Shown here: positions 16,299 to 24,662 of the stretch, in pieces
How positions within the stretch are numbered: the stretch's first letter is position 1
Layout of the letters: each line of letters begins with the position of its first letter
From: Bordetella genomosp. 9
GTDB taxonomy: Bacteria > Pseudomonadota > Gammaproteobacteria > Burkholderiales > Burkholderiaceae_B
Assembly: GCF_002261425.1 (NCBI RefSeq)
Contig: NZ_NEVJ01000001.1
Span: forward strand, 310,001-374,000
Direction: 5' to 3'
DNA: 64,000 nucleotides
The notes under the pieces: model-generated
Seen by the model: the letters and a program-made list of their open reading frames with translations, nothing else
The model's database searches: none
Told to the model about the DNA's origin: nothing
Translations under genes and position numbers: made by a program

Positions 16299-17327
16299 TC
16301 AGGCGAGCAATGCGCGCCCCGGGTTGAAATAGACTTCGACCAGCTTGTAGTGGGCGAAGTAGAGCGAGATGTCCAGCGTGCTGTACAGGAATCGACGGAT
16401 CGTATCGATGTCGATCTGGTTGCCCGCGGTGGACTGCTTGACCAGCAACGCGACCCGATCGAAGGTGTCGCGTGCGCTGTTGGCATGCGTGGTGGTCACT
16501 GAGCCCGGGTGGCCGGTATTGAGCGCCGTGAGGTATTCCCAGGCTTCCGAACCTCGCAGTTCGGAAAGGAAGATGCGATCGGGCGAGCTACGCATGCAGG
16601 CCGCGATGCAATCGGTCGGCGAGATCTGGCCTTCGTCGGCCCCGTAAATCATGTGCACGCGGTTCGGATGGCGCGGCAGGAAGAGCTCGTGCACATCCTC
16701 GATGGTGATGATGCGTTCGTGCGTAGGCACGCATTCGATCAGGCTGCGGGCGAACGTCGTCTTGCCCGATCCGGTCTTGCCGCCGATGATCACGTTGCGG
16801 CAATAAAGAACCGCCTTTTCCAGGAAGGCGCGAGCGTTGCGGCTATTTTTCAGTTCCAGCAGTTCTCGGTCCTGGTCGCTCAACGCCGTGGCGTTCTCAA
16901 ACGGGCCGCTCACGTCCTTCCAGTCCTGGAACGCGCCCTCGGCATCGAGCTCGTCCAGCGTCTTCACTAGTGAACTGTGCTTGCGGATGTTCAGCGACAA
17001 GCTGCCGTCGAGAACGGCGGGTCGCTTCGCCACCTGGGCGCGCTCGCCGTCCGGAAGCTTCAGCGACATGATGGGTGTGAAGTTCTTCTGGTTGAAGCTC
17101 GCCATCGCATCGGTGAGCGCCTTCAGGTAGTCGAGGGTCAGTTCAGGCGCGTCGTGCTGATACCAGGCTCCTCTGCGCCTGGCGAAGAGCACACCCGGGC
17201 GTGGCACCGAGATCTCGCGGACCTCGTCATCTTCCATGTAGGCGGCGATTGGCCGCATCATCTGGCGTACCACCAGGGCGCGACCGGATTCTCGCGCCTC
17301 CTCTGGCGTCATGGGGATATCGTTCAT
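16299..17327 (-). CDS. virB11: VirB11-family T4SS ATPase
   Basis: 342 aa from the chosen ATG (MNDIPMTPEEAR). An N-terminal domain is followed by the RecA-like secretion ATPase: Walker A GGKTGSGKTT at about 182-191, TIEDVHELFLP (Asp box), and LSELRGSEAWEYLTALNTGHPGSVTTTHA (Walker B and His box). It forms a hexamer at the inner face of the channel and switches between pilus assembly and substrate transfer. An upstream ATG at 17381 is possible; neither start has a clear ribosome site, so the N-terminus is uncertain by 18 residues. It is the last canonical VirB gene of the operon. Confidence 0.92.
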   Translation of the reverse strand: MNDIPMTPEEARESGRALVVRQMMRPIAAYMEDDEVREISVPRPGVLFARRRGAWYQHDAPELTLDYLKALTDAMASFNQKNFTPIMSLKLPDGERAQVAKRPAVLDGSLSLNIRKHSSLVKTLDELDAEGAFQDWKDVSGPFENATALSDQDRELLELKNSRNARAFLEKAVLYCRNVIIGGKTGSGKTTFARSLIECVPTHERIITIEDVHELFLPRHPNRVHMIYGADEGQISPTDCIAACMRSSPDRIFLSELRGSEAWEYLTALNTGHPGSVTTTHANSARDTFDRVALLVKQSTAGNQIDIDTIRRFLYSTLDISLYFAHYKLVEVYFNPGRALLA

Positions 17328-17403
17328 GGTTTGAATGTGCAGAAAAAGGAACTGAATGGCCACGGACCGTATGGTCTGCATGTCGCAATGGCCGATTGGG
17401 CGC

Positions 17404-18567
17404 CTACGGCTGGACCGCGCGCAGCTGATACACCGAGCTGAAATCCAGATCGCGCGCGACGAAGATGCCGACGCGACCCGCCTGGTTTCGGTACAGGGTC
17501 GGCGGGATGTTGATCGAGTTGTCCAGCACGGTCGTCACGGCGTTCTTGGCGGCATCGTCCGTGCTGTCGAAGCGAATCGATCCGCTGTCGCTGTTGCCGC
17601 GCGAACTGGCCCAGGTGCCGAAGTCGCTGATGAGGCTGACCATGATCGCTCCGCCGAAGCGCTCGGCGAAATGGGTGTCGATGTACCCATCCAGGCCGGC
17701 CTCGCCAAGCGGGCCGGTACCTGGCGACGCCAGGTTGATGATGGCGCCGTCGGGGGTTTCCAGTCGAGACCAGACGACGCCAATACGGGGCTGCCCGTGC
17801 GCGAGCACGCTCTGTTGGTAGCCGACGAAGAACGTGCCGGGGTCAATCAAGGCGACACGGCCATTGGTAGAACGAACCTCATGTGTCGCGTAGCAACTGA
17901 TCATGCCGGCCTGAGCACTGACCAGTCTAGTTTGCATGGCGCAGTCGATCATGGTGCCCTGCGTGAGTAGGAAATCGCGATTACCGAGACGGGACGCTCG
18001 GACGCCGGCGAGCTTTAGTGGTTGGAGTTTGTCGACCATCGGACCGCTATCGCTCTGTTGCGCACGCGCGGCAGAAGGGGGGCCGGCAGCGTCGCTCTTT
18101 TCCACCTTCGGGCCCTGCAGGCCACTTGTAAGGCGCCGTTTCGTGACATCGTCGATCTGCGGCATGCTGACTACCGCGAGTGACGCGCCACCTTTAGGAT
18201 TCGACGTGGCTGCAGCCGGCGCCGGCACCGTCTCTGGGGGCTTGTCTTCCGGTGGCGGTGGCGCTTGCGGCTTGGGCAACGACAGTTTCAGGCCCGGCAG
18301 CAAGTTCTCGATTCTTCCTTTTGGGGCGATATCAGGTGCGGAGGCACCCTCGCCGCCGCGCGTGGCCATGGCCCGCCAGGTCACGACGCCCAGCAACATG
18401 GTCGCTGCGACGAAAAGAAGCAGCATGAATGCCTTAGCACCCGGCGCGATGGGGCGCGCCGACCCCTCCAAGTCTGGACGACCACGACCCTCGACCTGTT
18501 CGGCCTCGATGGCGGCGACCGCATCAATGGGCGCGCCCTTGGATTTGCTTCGCTTCAACCATTTCAT
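17404..18567 (-). CDS. virB10: VirB10 channel protein
   Basis: 387 aa. A short cytoplasmic N-terminus, one membrane segment (about 47-64, AFMLLLFVAATMLLGVVTW), a proline-rich periplasmic stretch (about 96-112, LSLPKPQAPPPPEDKPPETV), and a C-terminal TrbI/VirB10 beta-barrel domain with LTQGTMIDCAMQTRLVSAQAG and DPGTFFVGYQQS. The protein spans from inner to outer membrane and gates the channel in response to ATPases. The ATG overlaps the end of virB9 by 4 nt, so translation is coupled. Confidence 0.93.
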   Translation of the reverse strand: MKWLKRSKSKGAPIDAVAAIEAEQVEGRGRPDLEGSARPIAPGAKAFMLLLFVAATMLLGVVTWRAMATRGGEGASAPDIAPKGRIENLLPGLKLSLPKPQAPPPPEDKPPETVPAPAAATSNPKGGASLAVVSMPQIDDVTKRRLTSGLQGPKVEKSDAAGPPSAARAQQSDSGPMVDKLQPLKLAGVRASRLGNRDFLLTQGTMIDCAMQTRLVSAQAGMISCYATHEVRSTNGRVALIDPGTFFVGYQQSVLAHGQPRIGVVWSRLETPDGAIINLASPGTGPLGEAGLDGYIDTHFAERFGGAIMVSLISDFGTWASSRGNSDSGSIRFDSTDDAAKNAVTTVLDNSINIPPTLYRNQAGRVGIFVARDLDFSSVYQLRAVQP

Positions 18568-19451
18568 TGGCCAGGCTCCTCACGGATAATCCGCTCCACC
18601 GCGGGAGAGATCGTGCGGGTGGGCAGGCTGCGGGCCGGTATGGGCGAATCGTTGTGGATTGCGAGGACCTGGTTGCCCAGGCGCAGATGCCATAGCGCCG
18701 CGGTTCGGTGCACGACGATGGTATGTTCATCGGCCATGTGCCGGTTCGGGATGACTTCCTGACCATCGGCGTCGACGAAATACACCACCGGTAGATCTTG
18801 GCCCGGTGCGAAGCGCAACCACGTCTGCGCGCCATCGTCCCAGGCATTGACCGGCGCGATCGACGTATCGCCGTTCATTGTGTAGCTCTGCCAATTGATC
18901 GCCCCATCAGTCCTGGCCAGCGCATGCTCGACGAGTGCCTTGTCCTCGCGTCTCTTGTCCTTGGCCTGCTCGTCGTCCGGATAGCGCAGCACCAGGCGGA
19001 AAACGCCCTGCGGACTTGGCCTCTTCTCGAATTTCTTGCCGGACCTGCTTTCGGCCTTGTTGTCGCTGGACTTATCAGCGTCGCCCTGCGGCGTCACATA
19101 CCGCAAGGAGAATGAATAACTGCGCTGGTCGGTGATATAGAGCAGGTTCGTGTCCGCCTGCTCCACGATCGGTTTGAGCAGCAGGTGGTTCCCGATCTGC
19201 TGGAATGCGTAGGCGGCCCCGTCGCCGAAGGCATGGGTGACGTAGTGTTCGTCCTTGGACAGTTCGATCTGCGTCGCCACGCCCAGCGCCGTGTCTACTT
19301 CGATGACGTTGTCGGGGTCATAGTTCGCCCACCGGATGCGCGAGTCCTTGGGCGAGGCGTGGGGGTGATCGAGCGCCAGGGCAGGTTTCCACGCCGCACC
19401 CAGCGTTGCGGCGAGTATCGCCCCAACGATAAGCTTGACGGTGCGATTCAT
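18564..19451 (-). CDS. virB9: VirB9 outer-membrane core protein
   Basis: 295 aa with a signal peptide (cleavage near ALA at 25-27). The mature N-terminal domain shows the VirB9/CagX pattern (DSRIRWANYDPDNVIEVDTALGVATQIELSKDEHY ... NLLYITDQRSYSFSLRYV), and the C-terminal domain (about 205-290) pairs with VirB7/VirB10 in other systems. It forms the periplasmic and outer-membrane core ring. Its ATG overlaps the stop of the KfrB-like gene by 4 nt. Confidence 0.93.
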   Translation of the reverse strand: MNRTVKLIVGAILAATLGAAWKPALALDHPHASPKDSRIRWANYDPDNVIEVDTALGVATQIELSKDEHYVTHAFGDGAAYAFQQIGNHLLLKPIVEQADTNLLYITDQRSYSFSLRYVTPQGDADKSSDNKAESRSGKKFEKRPSPQGVFRLVLRYPDDEQAKDKRREDKALVEHALARTDGAINWQSYTMNGDTSIAPVNAWDDGAQTWLRFAPGQDLPVVYFVDADGQEVIPNRHMADEHTIVVHRTAALWHLRLGNQVLAIHNDSPIPARSLPTRTISPAVERIIREEPGQ

Positions 19452-20023
19452 CGGTTGTGTTCCATGGCGTGTTCGGCAGCGTGGTGGTGCCCGCGCGCTA
19501 GTTGGTGTTCGTGTGCCTTTTCATGGCCGCGGACGACTTCTGTGACCAGGCCTACGCCGCCCACGGCCTTGAAGGGGTAGTTGATCGACAGCTGCTTATC
19601 GTTCTCAGTCGACTCGAACGCGCATACCAGCGATGCACGGCTATGCACGATTAGGTCGCCGGTCTCGCGGTCAAGCTGAATAACGCAGTTGGGCGTGGTG
19701 CCGACCACCTGGCCGTCGTACTGGTAGCCATCTTCCGGTTGCCGAATCTGTCTATCCTGCTCGGCATAGAGTTCTACAGGACGGCGAGTCTGGTTCGTCC
19801 GCATCTCGAAGTGACGCCCGATCCGCTCCGCTGCCAGGACGACCGTGGGCAGCCGCAGATCGGCGCGCTCATGAAGATGGTCTTTGCAAAGCTTGGCCGC
19901 GCCGTAGAGGTCGTGCCTGGCATACCGTTCGATGTCGCGAAGAATTTCCACGCGCTCCGCATTGGTCAGGCGATCGGCGGTTTCCAGGCGACGGGCGAGG
20001 GCATTGACTTGGTTTTTATCCAT
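19448..20023 (-). CDS. KfrB-domain-like protein inside the virB operon
   Basis: 191 aa, soluble, with a His-rich C-terminus (HEKAHEHQLARGHHHAAEHAMEHNR). The central stretch YDGQVVGTTPNCVIQLDRET-GDLIVHSRASL (about 100-130) resembles the KfrB domain found in IncP plasmid KfrB and in many relaxase-associated proteins, with the G-x-V-x-x-T...V-x-Q and VH-x-R-x-x-L pattern. KfrB domains are linked to plasmid stability and transfer regulation. It lies between virB8 and virB9 with a 5-nt gap and a 4-nt overlap, so it is co-expressed with the channel. Role unknown; the domain call is tentative. Confidence 0.5.
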   Translation of the reverse strand: MDKNQVNALARRLETADRLTNAERVEILRDIERYARHDLYGAAKLCKDHLHERADLRLPTVVLAAERIGRHFEMRTNQTRRPVELYAEQDRQIRQPEDGYQYDGQVVGTTPNCVIQLDRETGDLIVHSRASLVCAFESTENDKQLSINYPFKAVGGVGLVTEVVRGHEKAHEHQLARGHHHAAEHAMEHNR

Positions 20024-20028
20024 GGTGG

Positions 20029-20709
20029 TTACCTCACGGTTTCGATGTCGGTCGTGTAGCTCACGACTTGAAAGCCAAGGGGGTTGTCGCGTCCGACGCT
20101 TTCGGAGATCGGCGTATTGACGTAGTGATACGCAAGAGTCGCGATGAACTGCTTCGATTTGGACGGTGCGTTGTCACCCTCGATCGTCTGCGTGAAGCGC
20201 ACCGTGGCGCTCTGCTTCGGCCCGAGGGTGATCGAGCGGACGTGGATGACGACGCGGGTGTGATTGCCATAGACCTTGTCCAGGCTGTCGTCGCCTTGGA
20301 ATTTTTTGTAGTAGGCCTTCTGTACGCTCGGCGCGCTGAAGAGCCCACAACGGTCATAGGTGTTTTGGATCGTGTACCAGTCGTAGCTTTCGCAGGCGAG
20401 CACGTACTGGTGGAGAAAATAACGATCCATGCGATCGCCGTAGCTCTCCTTGGCGTCTCCCAGGCGGGTGATATGGTCGATTTCACCTTTGGCGTTGTCG
20501 ACACGCACCGCGTACAGGATCGGGGGCGTTTTAAGGGGGAAGAGGGTAAGAACCGCGCCGGCGGAAAGTGCCGCAATGACGAGGCTCGCCGTGGCGACGC
20601 GCCAGGCAGTACGCCGGGAAGAAAGCAGCTCGGTGAGCAGGTCTCTCTCCGCACCTCGGGATCGTTCTAGTTCAGCGTCGAGAGACAGATCGGGATCGGC
20701 TTCAGACAT
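20029..20709 (-). CDS. virB8: VirB8-family T4SS assembly factor
   Basis: 226 aa. The cytoplasmic N-terminus (about 35 aa) is followed by one membrane segment (about 37-58, WRVATASLVIAALSAGAVLTLF) and a periplasmic NTF2-like VirB8 domain (YFLHQYVLACESYDWYTIQNTYDRCGLFSAPSV ... RFTQTIEG ... FIATLAYHY). It nucleates assembly of the inner-membrane complex. GGAG lies 6 nt before the ATG. In this element virB8 is the first gene after the cargo block that interrupts the operon, so it must either have its own promoter or rely on transcription through the opposing cargo genes. Confidence 0.92.
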   Translation of the reverse strand: MSEADPDLSLDAELERSRGAERDLLTELLSSRRTAWRVATASLVIAALSAGAVLTLFPLKTPPILYAVRVDNAKGEIDHITRLGDAKESYGDRMDRYFLHQYVLACESYDWYTIQNTYDRCGLFSAPSVQKAYYKKFQGDDSLDKVYGNHTRVVIHVRSITLGPKQSATVRFTQTIEGDNAPSKSKQFIATLAYHYVNTPISESVGRDNPLGFQVVSYTTDIETVR

Positions 20710-20803
20710 TCACTTCTCCATCAGTCGCGAAGGGCGAAATGCCGAAACGTATGGACGACAAAAGGCGAGCCGCGACGAGCGCAGCCAAGATGGCGGCCTG
20801 CAT
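20702..20803 (-). CDS. Possible 33-aa membrane peptide before virB8
   Basis: The frame encodes MQAAILAALVAARLLSSIRF and ends GEVNV, a single hydrophobic segment plus a short acidic tail. The ATG at 20803 has CGGAG 6 nt upstream, a better start than the ATG at 20929, which has no ribosome site. The stop overlaps the virB8 start by 8 nt, a coupling arrangement. It has no cysteine, so it is not a classical VirB7 lipoprotein. It could be a leader peptide or a minor channel component; existence not certain. Confidence 0.35.
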   Translation of the reverse strand: MQAAILAALVAARLLSSIRFGISPFATDGEVNV

Positions 20804-21270
20804 GAGTTCTCCGGGAAAGACAGAAAGCGCCGGCAGAAGGGGCGCTATGGAAGAAAGAGGGGAAACGCGGCGGGTGCCGCGCTCGGAGGTAGGGGGAACG
20901 AAACTCGCCGCGCTAGGGCGGCGGGTCATTTTAGTGTTGTGGTGAGCGATCCATGGGTGAGATCATCCATCGACGATCACCAGGCTAAAACGACGACTTT
21001 CTATAAATCGTTGGCATAGAAGGAGTACGCTCATTTGGAATTGGCATGTCCTGTAACTGGGGATTTGGCGGTATAAACCGCATTTGACTTCCTATATTTC
21101 GGGAGCGTGCACGCCAAAGTGCAATTGTGGCCACAACCGACCGTTCGATCGCACAGTAAATCCGCGAGATAGGCGACGATCGCTACGCGCGCACAACGTT
21201 TTGATTTTGGGCATTTCAGAACCGGTTCCGTTGACCGCTTCAGTCCAACGCACATTGGCTACAGAACATA
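20804..21270. other. Divergent intergenic region at the left edge of the cargo block
   Basis: About 470 bp separates the minus-strand virB8 end of the operon from the plus-strand cargo genes. It is more AT-rich than its surroundings from about 20930 on and should carry both a leftward promoter for virB8-virB11 and a rightward one for the cargo. I could not pick convincing boxes for either, and no gene is visible in it. Confidence 0.4.
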
Positions 21271-22116
21271 ATGGACCGACAAGGATTCATCTACCTTGAC
21301 ATCGAGCACCCGGTGGTTGCCTGGAACACCTATCGGGGTGTCCTCATGTCGCGGGAACAGATAGGAGCGCGGCATGGGGCCGGCGTTGTATCGCTGCGCC
21401 TTGCGGGAATTTTTGACTCCGGCGATTTTCAGCGGCTGCAGTCGGAGCTTGCCATCGACGCAATCCGTGTGCGTGATTTCCCTAGCGCCGTCTCCCGGCT
21501 TTCCGGCATGTTCGTCTTTGACGAGGTCGAGAGTGCCCTTGCTGCCGAGCAAGCTGCTTGGGGCGGGCACATCAACTCGGAGTACTTGACGGACGTAGGG
21601 CTCACATATGGCACTGCGACTCGAGTCGATGCGAATTGGATTACACAGATGCTCGATGCCGACGCGAACCTTGTTCCTGGCTGGGAGCAGCTTGCCGCGA
21701 AGTACTGGGACGGAGAGGCCTGTGGCGCGACCCCAATCTGGGAGTTCTTGGTGGACGGAAGTGCGACTGTGTGGGGAACTCATATTCGCAATCAGGCGTA
21801 TGAGGTTATCCAGTCGCGATATCCACAGGCTCTCGGCCTTCTCGAAGAAAGCCGAATAGCTGCGCTCCTGGGCTTTTCGCTCGGGCACATTTCCTCTTGG
21901 CTCACACGCAAAGGGGACCACGCCGAGCTAGCGTTCTACTTGGACAATACGGCGAATGGCGACCCGCGATACCGCGCTGCGGTCGAGCAGTATCTCAGGA
22001 CTGCTCCGCCGGGTTCGGTAAACGCACACGCTCTTCTTGTTTCGTCCGGCGTGGCGAGGCTTCCTGACCTGAGCTCGTACTTCAAGGTGCTGCCTTTGAG
22101 TCCGGCGCAATTATAA
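21271..22116 (+). CDS. Unknown cargo protein (281 aa)
   Basis: The sequence reads as a folded soluble protein: IYLDIEHPVVAWNTYRG, then LQSELAIDAIRVRDFPSAVSRLSGMFVFDEVESALAAEQAAW (about 53-94), DVGLTYGTATRVDANWI, KYWDG and a C-terminal helical half. The SRLSGMFVFDEVESA region together with the later DANWI and YW residues loosely recalls DUF2441-type proteins, but I cannot confirm that. No membrane segment or signal. It lies on the opposite strand to the virB genes it interrupts, 177 bp ahead of a DUF3644-like gene, suggesting an acquired module. No strong ribosome site is seen at the ATG. Confidence 0.6.
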   Translation: MDRQGFIYLDIEHPVVAWNTYRGVLMSREQIGARHGAGVVSLRLAGIFDSGDFQRLQSELAIDAIRVRDFPSAVSRLSGMFVFDEVESALAAEQAAWGGHINSEYLTDVGLTYGTATRVDANWITQMLDADANLVPGWEQLAAKYWDGEACGATPIWEFLVDGSATVWGTHIRNQAYEVIQSRYPQALGLLEESRIAALLGFSLGHISSWLTRKGDHAELAFYLDNTANGDPRYRAAVEQYLRTAPPGSVNAHALLVSSGVARLPDLSSYFKVLPLSPAQL

Positions 22117-22293
22117 GCGGGCTGCGCCGGCTCAGACTCCTCGGCGTTCGCCAGGCTGCGCGCCGAAGCGCGTTACCGGTTCATCAAGGTTACTGGAGGC
22201 AGTGGAGGTGTCTCGATATGGGCAACATCACGCTGCCGGACGCCGCGGGTGCGACGCGGATAATCGAGCTAACAGAAGTATGAGGAGGAAACC

Positions 22294-23277
22294 ATGCGCC
22301 CACCGCTTCACCAGCGGTTCGTTGACAAAGCTCAGGCGGCCGTCACCGCTGCAGTTGAGGTGTACAACAAGCCGGCCTTCGCTTACCGGGAAGAGACGTT
22401 CGCAATCCTTGCGCTCAACGCGTGGGAGTTGCTCCTGAAGGCCAAGGTACTCAAAGACGCCGGCAATGCCGTCAAAGCGCTCCGGGTCTACGAGTCGCGG
22501 CCGACCAAGAGCGGGGCACTGTCGAAGAAGGTATATCTGAAGACGAACCGGGCCGGGTTGCCCATGTCTATATCGTTGGGTGCGTGCATTACCAAGCTCG
22601 AGGGTACAGCCGCAAAGCTTCCCGCGCCCGTACGGGCTAATTTGGATGCCCTACAAAGCATCCGCGACAACAGCGTGCATTTCGTGATGGCAAATACCAC
22701 GCTAGCGCGGCAGACGCAGGAGTTAGCCGCGGCGAGCGTGAGCAACTTCGTGCTGCTGTCCAAGGCATGGTTCGCCAGAGACTTCTCGCGGATGCTGAAC
22801 CTGGTGCTGCCACTGTCCTTTGTGGCACCCGCCCAAGAGGTAAAGGCGGTCGTAGTGTCAGCTGACGAGACGCGGCTCATAGAACATCTGAAGGATTTGG
22901 CACAGGAGGCTGCAGATAGCGACGGCGATTACTCTGTTGCCATCCGAATGCAGATCAAGCTAGAGAAGAGTGTTCTTGCTAATGCGTCCAAGGTGATGCT
23001 GACCAAGGACGACGACGCGGTGAAGGTCACGCTTTCGGAGCAGGACATCCGCGAGCGGTACCCGTGGGACTACGGCGAGCTGTGCAAGCGGCTCGGAACC
23101 CGTTATACGGATTTCAAGCAGAACCAGGAATTCCACGACATCCGACTCCTCCTGATGAAAGACGAGAAGTACACCAAGGCACGGTATTTGGACCCGGGCA
23201 ATCCGAGGAGCTCGAAGAAGGACTTCTATAACGCCAACGTGCTGCAGATCTTCGATGAGCACTATAGGAAGAAGTAG
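22294..23277 (+). CDS. DUF3644 (HEPN-like) cargo protein
   Basis: 327 aa. The N-terminal about 190 residues match the DUF3644 pattern: helical FVDKAQAAVTAAVEVYNKPAFAYREETFAILALNAWELLLKAKVLK (10-54) and later QSIRDNSVHFV, where R124 and H129 form an Rx4H motif like that of HEPN ribonucleases. The C-terminal part (YPWDYGELCKRLGTRYTDFKQNQEFHDI ... SSKKDFYNANVLQIFDEHY) looks like a winged-helix or specificity domain. HEPN proteins are often RNA-cleaving toxins in defence systems; defence is therefore a fair inference here. AGGAGG lies 5-6 nt before the ATG, a very strong ribosome site. Confidence 0.75.
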   Translation: MRPPLHQRFVDKAQAAVTAAVEVYNKPAFAYREETFAILALNAWELLLKAKVLKDAGNAVKALRVYESRPTKSGALSKKVYLKTNRAGLPMSISLGACITKLEGTAAKLPAPVRANLDALQSIRDNSVHFVMANTTLARQTQELAAASVSNFVLLSKAWFARDFSRMLNLVLPLSFVAPAQEVKAVVVSADETRLIEHLKDLAQEAADSDGDYSVAIRMQIKLEKSVLANASKVMLTKDDDAVKVTLSEQDIRERYPWDYGELCKRLGTRYTDFKQNQEFHDIRLLLMKDEKYTKARYLDPGNPRSSKKDFYNANVLQIFDEHYRKK

Positions 23278-23393
23278 ACGACCGACCCGTGATGGCTGTT
23301 GGCCGGTCTGCTGGCTTCTGATCGAAGGAACGGTACGAGAGCGAGTGTTTCTGCGAGCGTTGATCTAGATGGGAGCGGGTAACTTGCGCAGAA

Positions 23394-23684
23394 TCACCTT
23401 CTCTTACCGAGAAGGTTGGCCAGGTTCCTTTTCCGGGAGTCGTAGTCTTGATATTGCCGATCAGAGATAGCACCCATAGGGTGGCTCCCCAGCATGTAAC
23501 CCATCAACCTGCACGGAAAAACTACGATCAAGTACCACAGCGGACGAATTATCCACATCCATGTTGCGCGCGCGAGGCTAACCCACTGGAGCGCTGATAC
23601 CTTAGCGGATGCTGTTGTACTGGCTACTGAAGACACAGCGTCGCTTGATGGTAGAGAACTGCCGAGTGATTTGATCCGGTCCAT
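23394..23684 (-). CDS. Small membrane protein of the virB operon (96 aa)
   Basis: The N-terminus is Ser-rich and soluble (MDRIKSLGSSLPSSDAVSSV) and a hydrophobic, tryptophan-rich segment follows (about 32-66, ALQWVSLARATWMWIIRPLWYLIVVFPCRLMGYMLG). The tail is basic. AAGGA lies 7 nt before the ATG. The gene is 87 bp downstream of virB6 on the same strand and ends 117 bp from the cargo block. It occupies the position of virB7 but is not a lipoprotein. A T4SS accessory is likely by context. Confidence 0.6.
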   Translation of the reverse strand: MDRIKSLGSSLPSSDAVSSVASTTASAKVSALQWVSLARATWMWIIRPLWYLIVVFPCRLMGYMLGSHPMGAISDRQYQDYDSRKRNLANLLGKRR

Positions 23685-23771
23685 AACCGTCCTTGCTATT
23701 CGCGCCGAGGGGCATTTACTTGGAGTAAGCGCATAACTGATAAAGCGACATCATTCTTGATGTGGAAGATC

Positions 23772-24662
23772 TTAACCGATGCGGCCTACAAACGGAACAG
23801 GAACTCCGCTTCCGCGCCCGCCGGTGATCGTGCCTACAAGCGAGGAAACTTGCGACAACATGAAGGTCGCTCCAGCTATGAATATGGTTATGGCGGTCAG
23901 CATCGAGAAAATGTTTATCTCTCCCGCGTCGGCGGTGGCAAGAAGGCCCTGCTGCAACATGCCGAACATTCCCATAATGATGCTGAATAGGACCATAAAA
24001 AGGGCGGCATAGAGAGCGTAGTACAGCCCTTGGCGCACCCAGTTCCAGAAGAAAATTTGGGTCTTCTCGAACAGCAGCGCCAGAATGCACGCTGGGCCTA
24101 TCACCACAAGCAGCCCCATACCGGCTTTGACCATGACCAGGACGATAATGCCCACCGCGCTTAACAGCGCGGAGATAACAGTGACGATAACTGATACTAG
24201 TACGAACGCGAAGGCGCGTGCTGCGTCACTGACAAATGAGGGTGCTCTATCGTTTATCTTCGTGCTTATCTCAGCACCGTTGTTCGCTGCATCGTCCAAC
24301 AGTTGCGATGGGGTAGACGGCTCGCTTGTGAAAACACTGGTCATCGCGGAAGGCAGGTCCAGCATGGTGCTGACGATCCGCGTCTGATACAGACCACCCG
24401 CTCCAGCAATCGACACGATGACCGCAATCTCAACGACTTTCCGCAGCGCAGTCATCGCAGGGATGGGAATGGCTCCGGTGGCAATCAACCATCCAAACCA
24501 CACGAGGCTGATCGACAGGCACACGGTTACGAAAGGTAGTATGGCGGCCGTCACCGAGCTGACCATGGGAGTGACCACCTGTTCGAGCATGGAAGTCACC
24601 GAAGCATCCATCCAGCGCGCGATACTGCCCAGGCTTGTGAGTTGAACCGCGCCGATTGCCAT
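23772..24662 (-). CDS. virB6: VirB6 polytopic inner-membrane protein
   Basis: 296 aa with several long hydrophobic segments (about 36-62, 72-92, 153-178, 181-205, 214-238, 252-275), as expected of VirB6/TrbL. The conserved tryptophan-rich loop FFWNWVRQGLYYALYAALF follows ILALLFEKTQ. It helps DNA cross the inner membrane in the VirB pathway. Its ATG overlaps the TAA of virB5 in a TAATG junction, showing coupled translation. Low charge and Gly-rich C-terminus GGRGSGVPVPFVG. Confidence 0.88.
   Translation of the reverse strand: MAIGAVQLTSLGSIARWMDASVTSMLEQVVTPMVSSVTAAILPFVTVCLSISLVWFGWLIATGAIPIPAMTALRKVVEIAVIVSIAGAGGLYQTRIVSTMLDLPSAMTSVFTSEPSTPSQLLDDAANNGAEISTKINDRAPSFVSDAARAFAFVLVSVIVTVISALLSAVGIIVLVMVKAGMGLLVVIGPACILALLFEKTQIFFWNWVRQGLYYALYAALFMVLFSIIMGMFGMLQQGLLATADAGEINIFSMLTAITIFIAGATFMLSQVSSLVGTITGGRGSGVPVPFVGRIG

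Noticed and set aside
16006..17327. Truncated virB11 or fusion with the 90-aa gene
   Set aside because: VirB11 is complete with all boxes, and the 90-aa gene has its own ribosome site in another frame.
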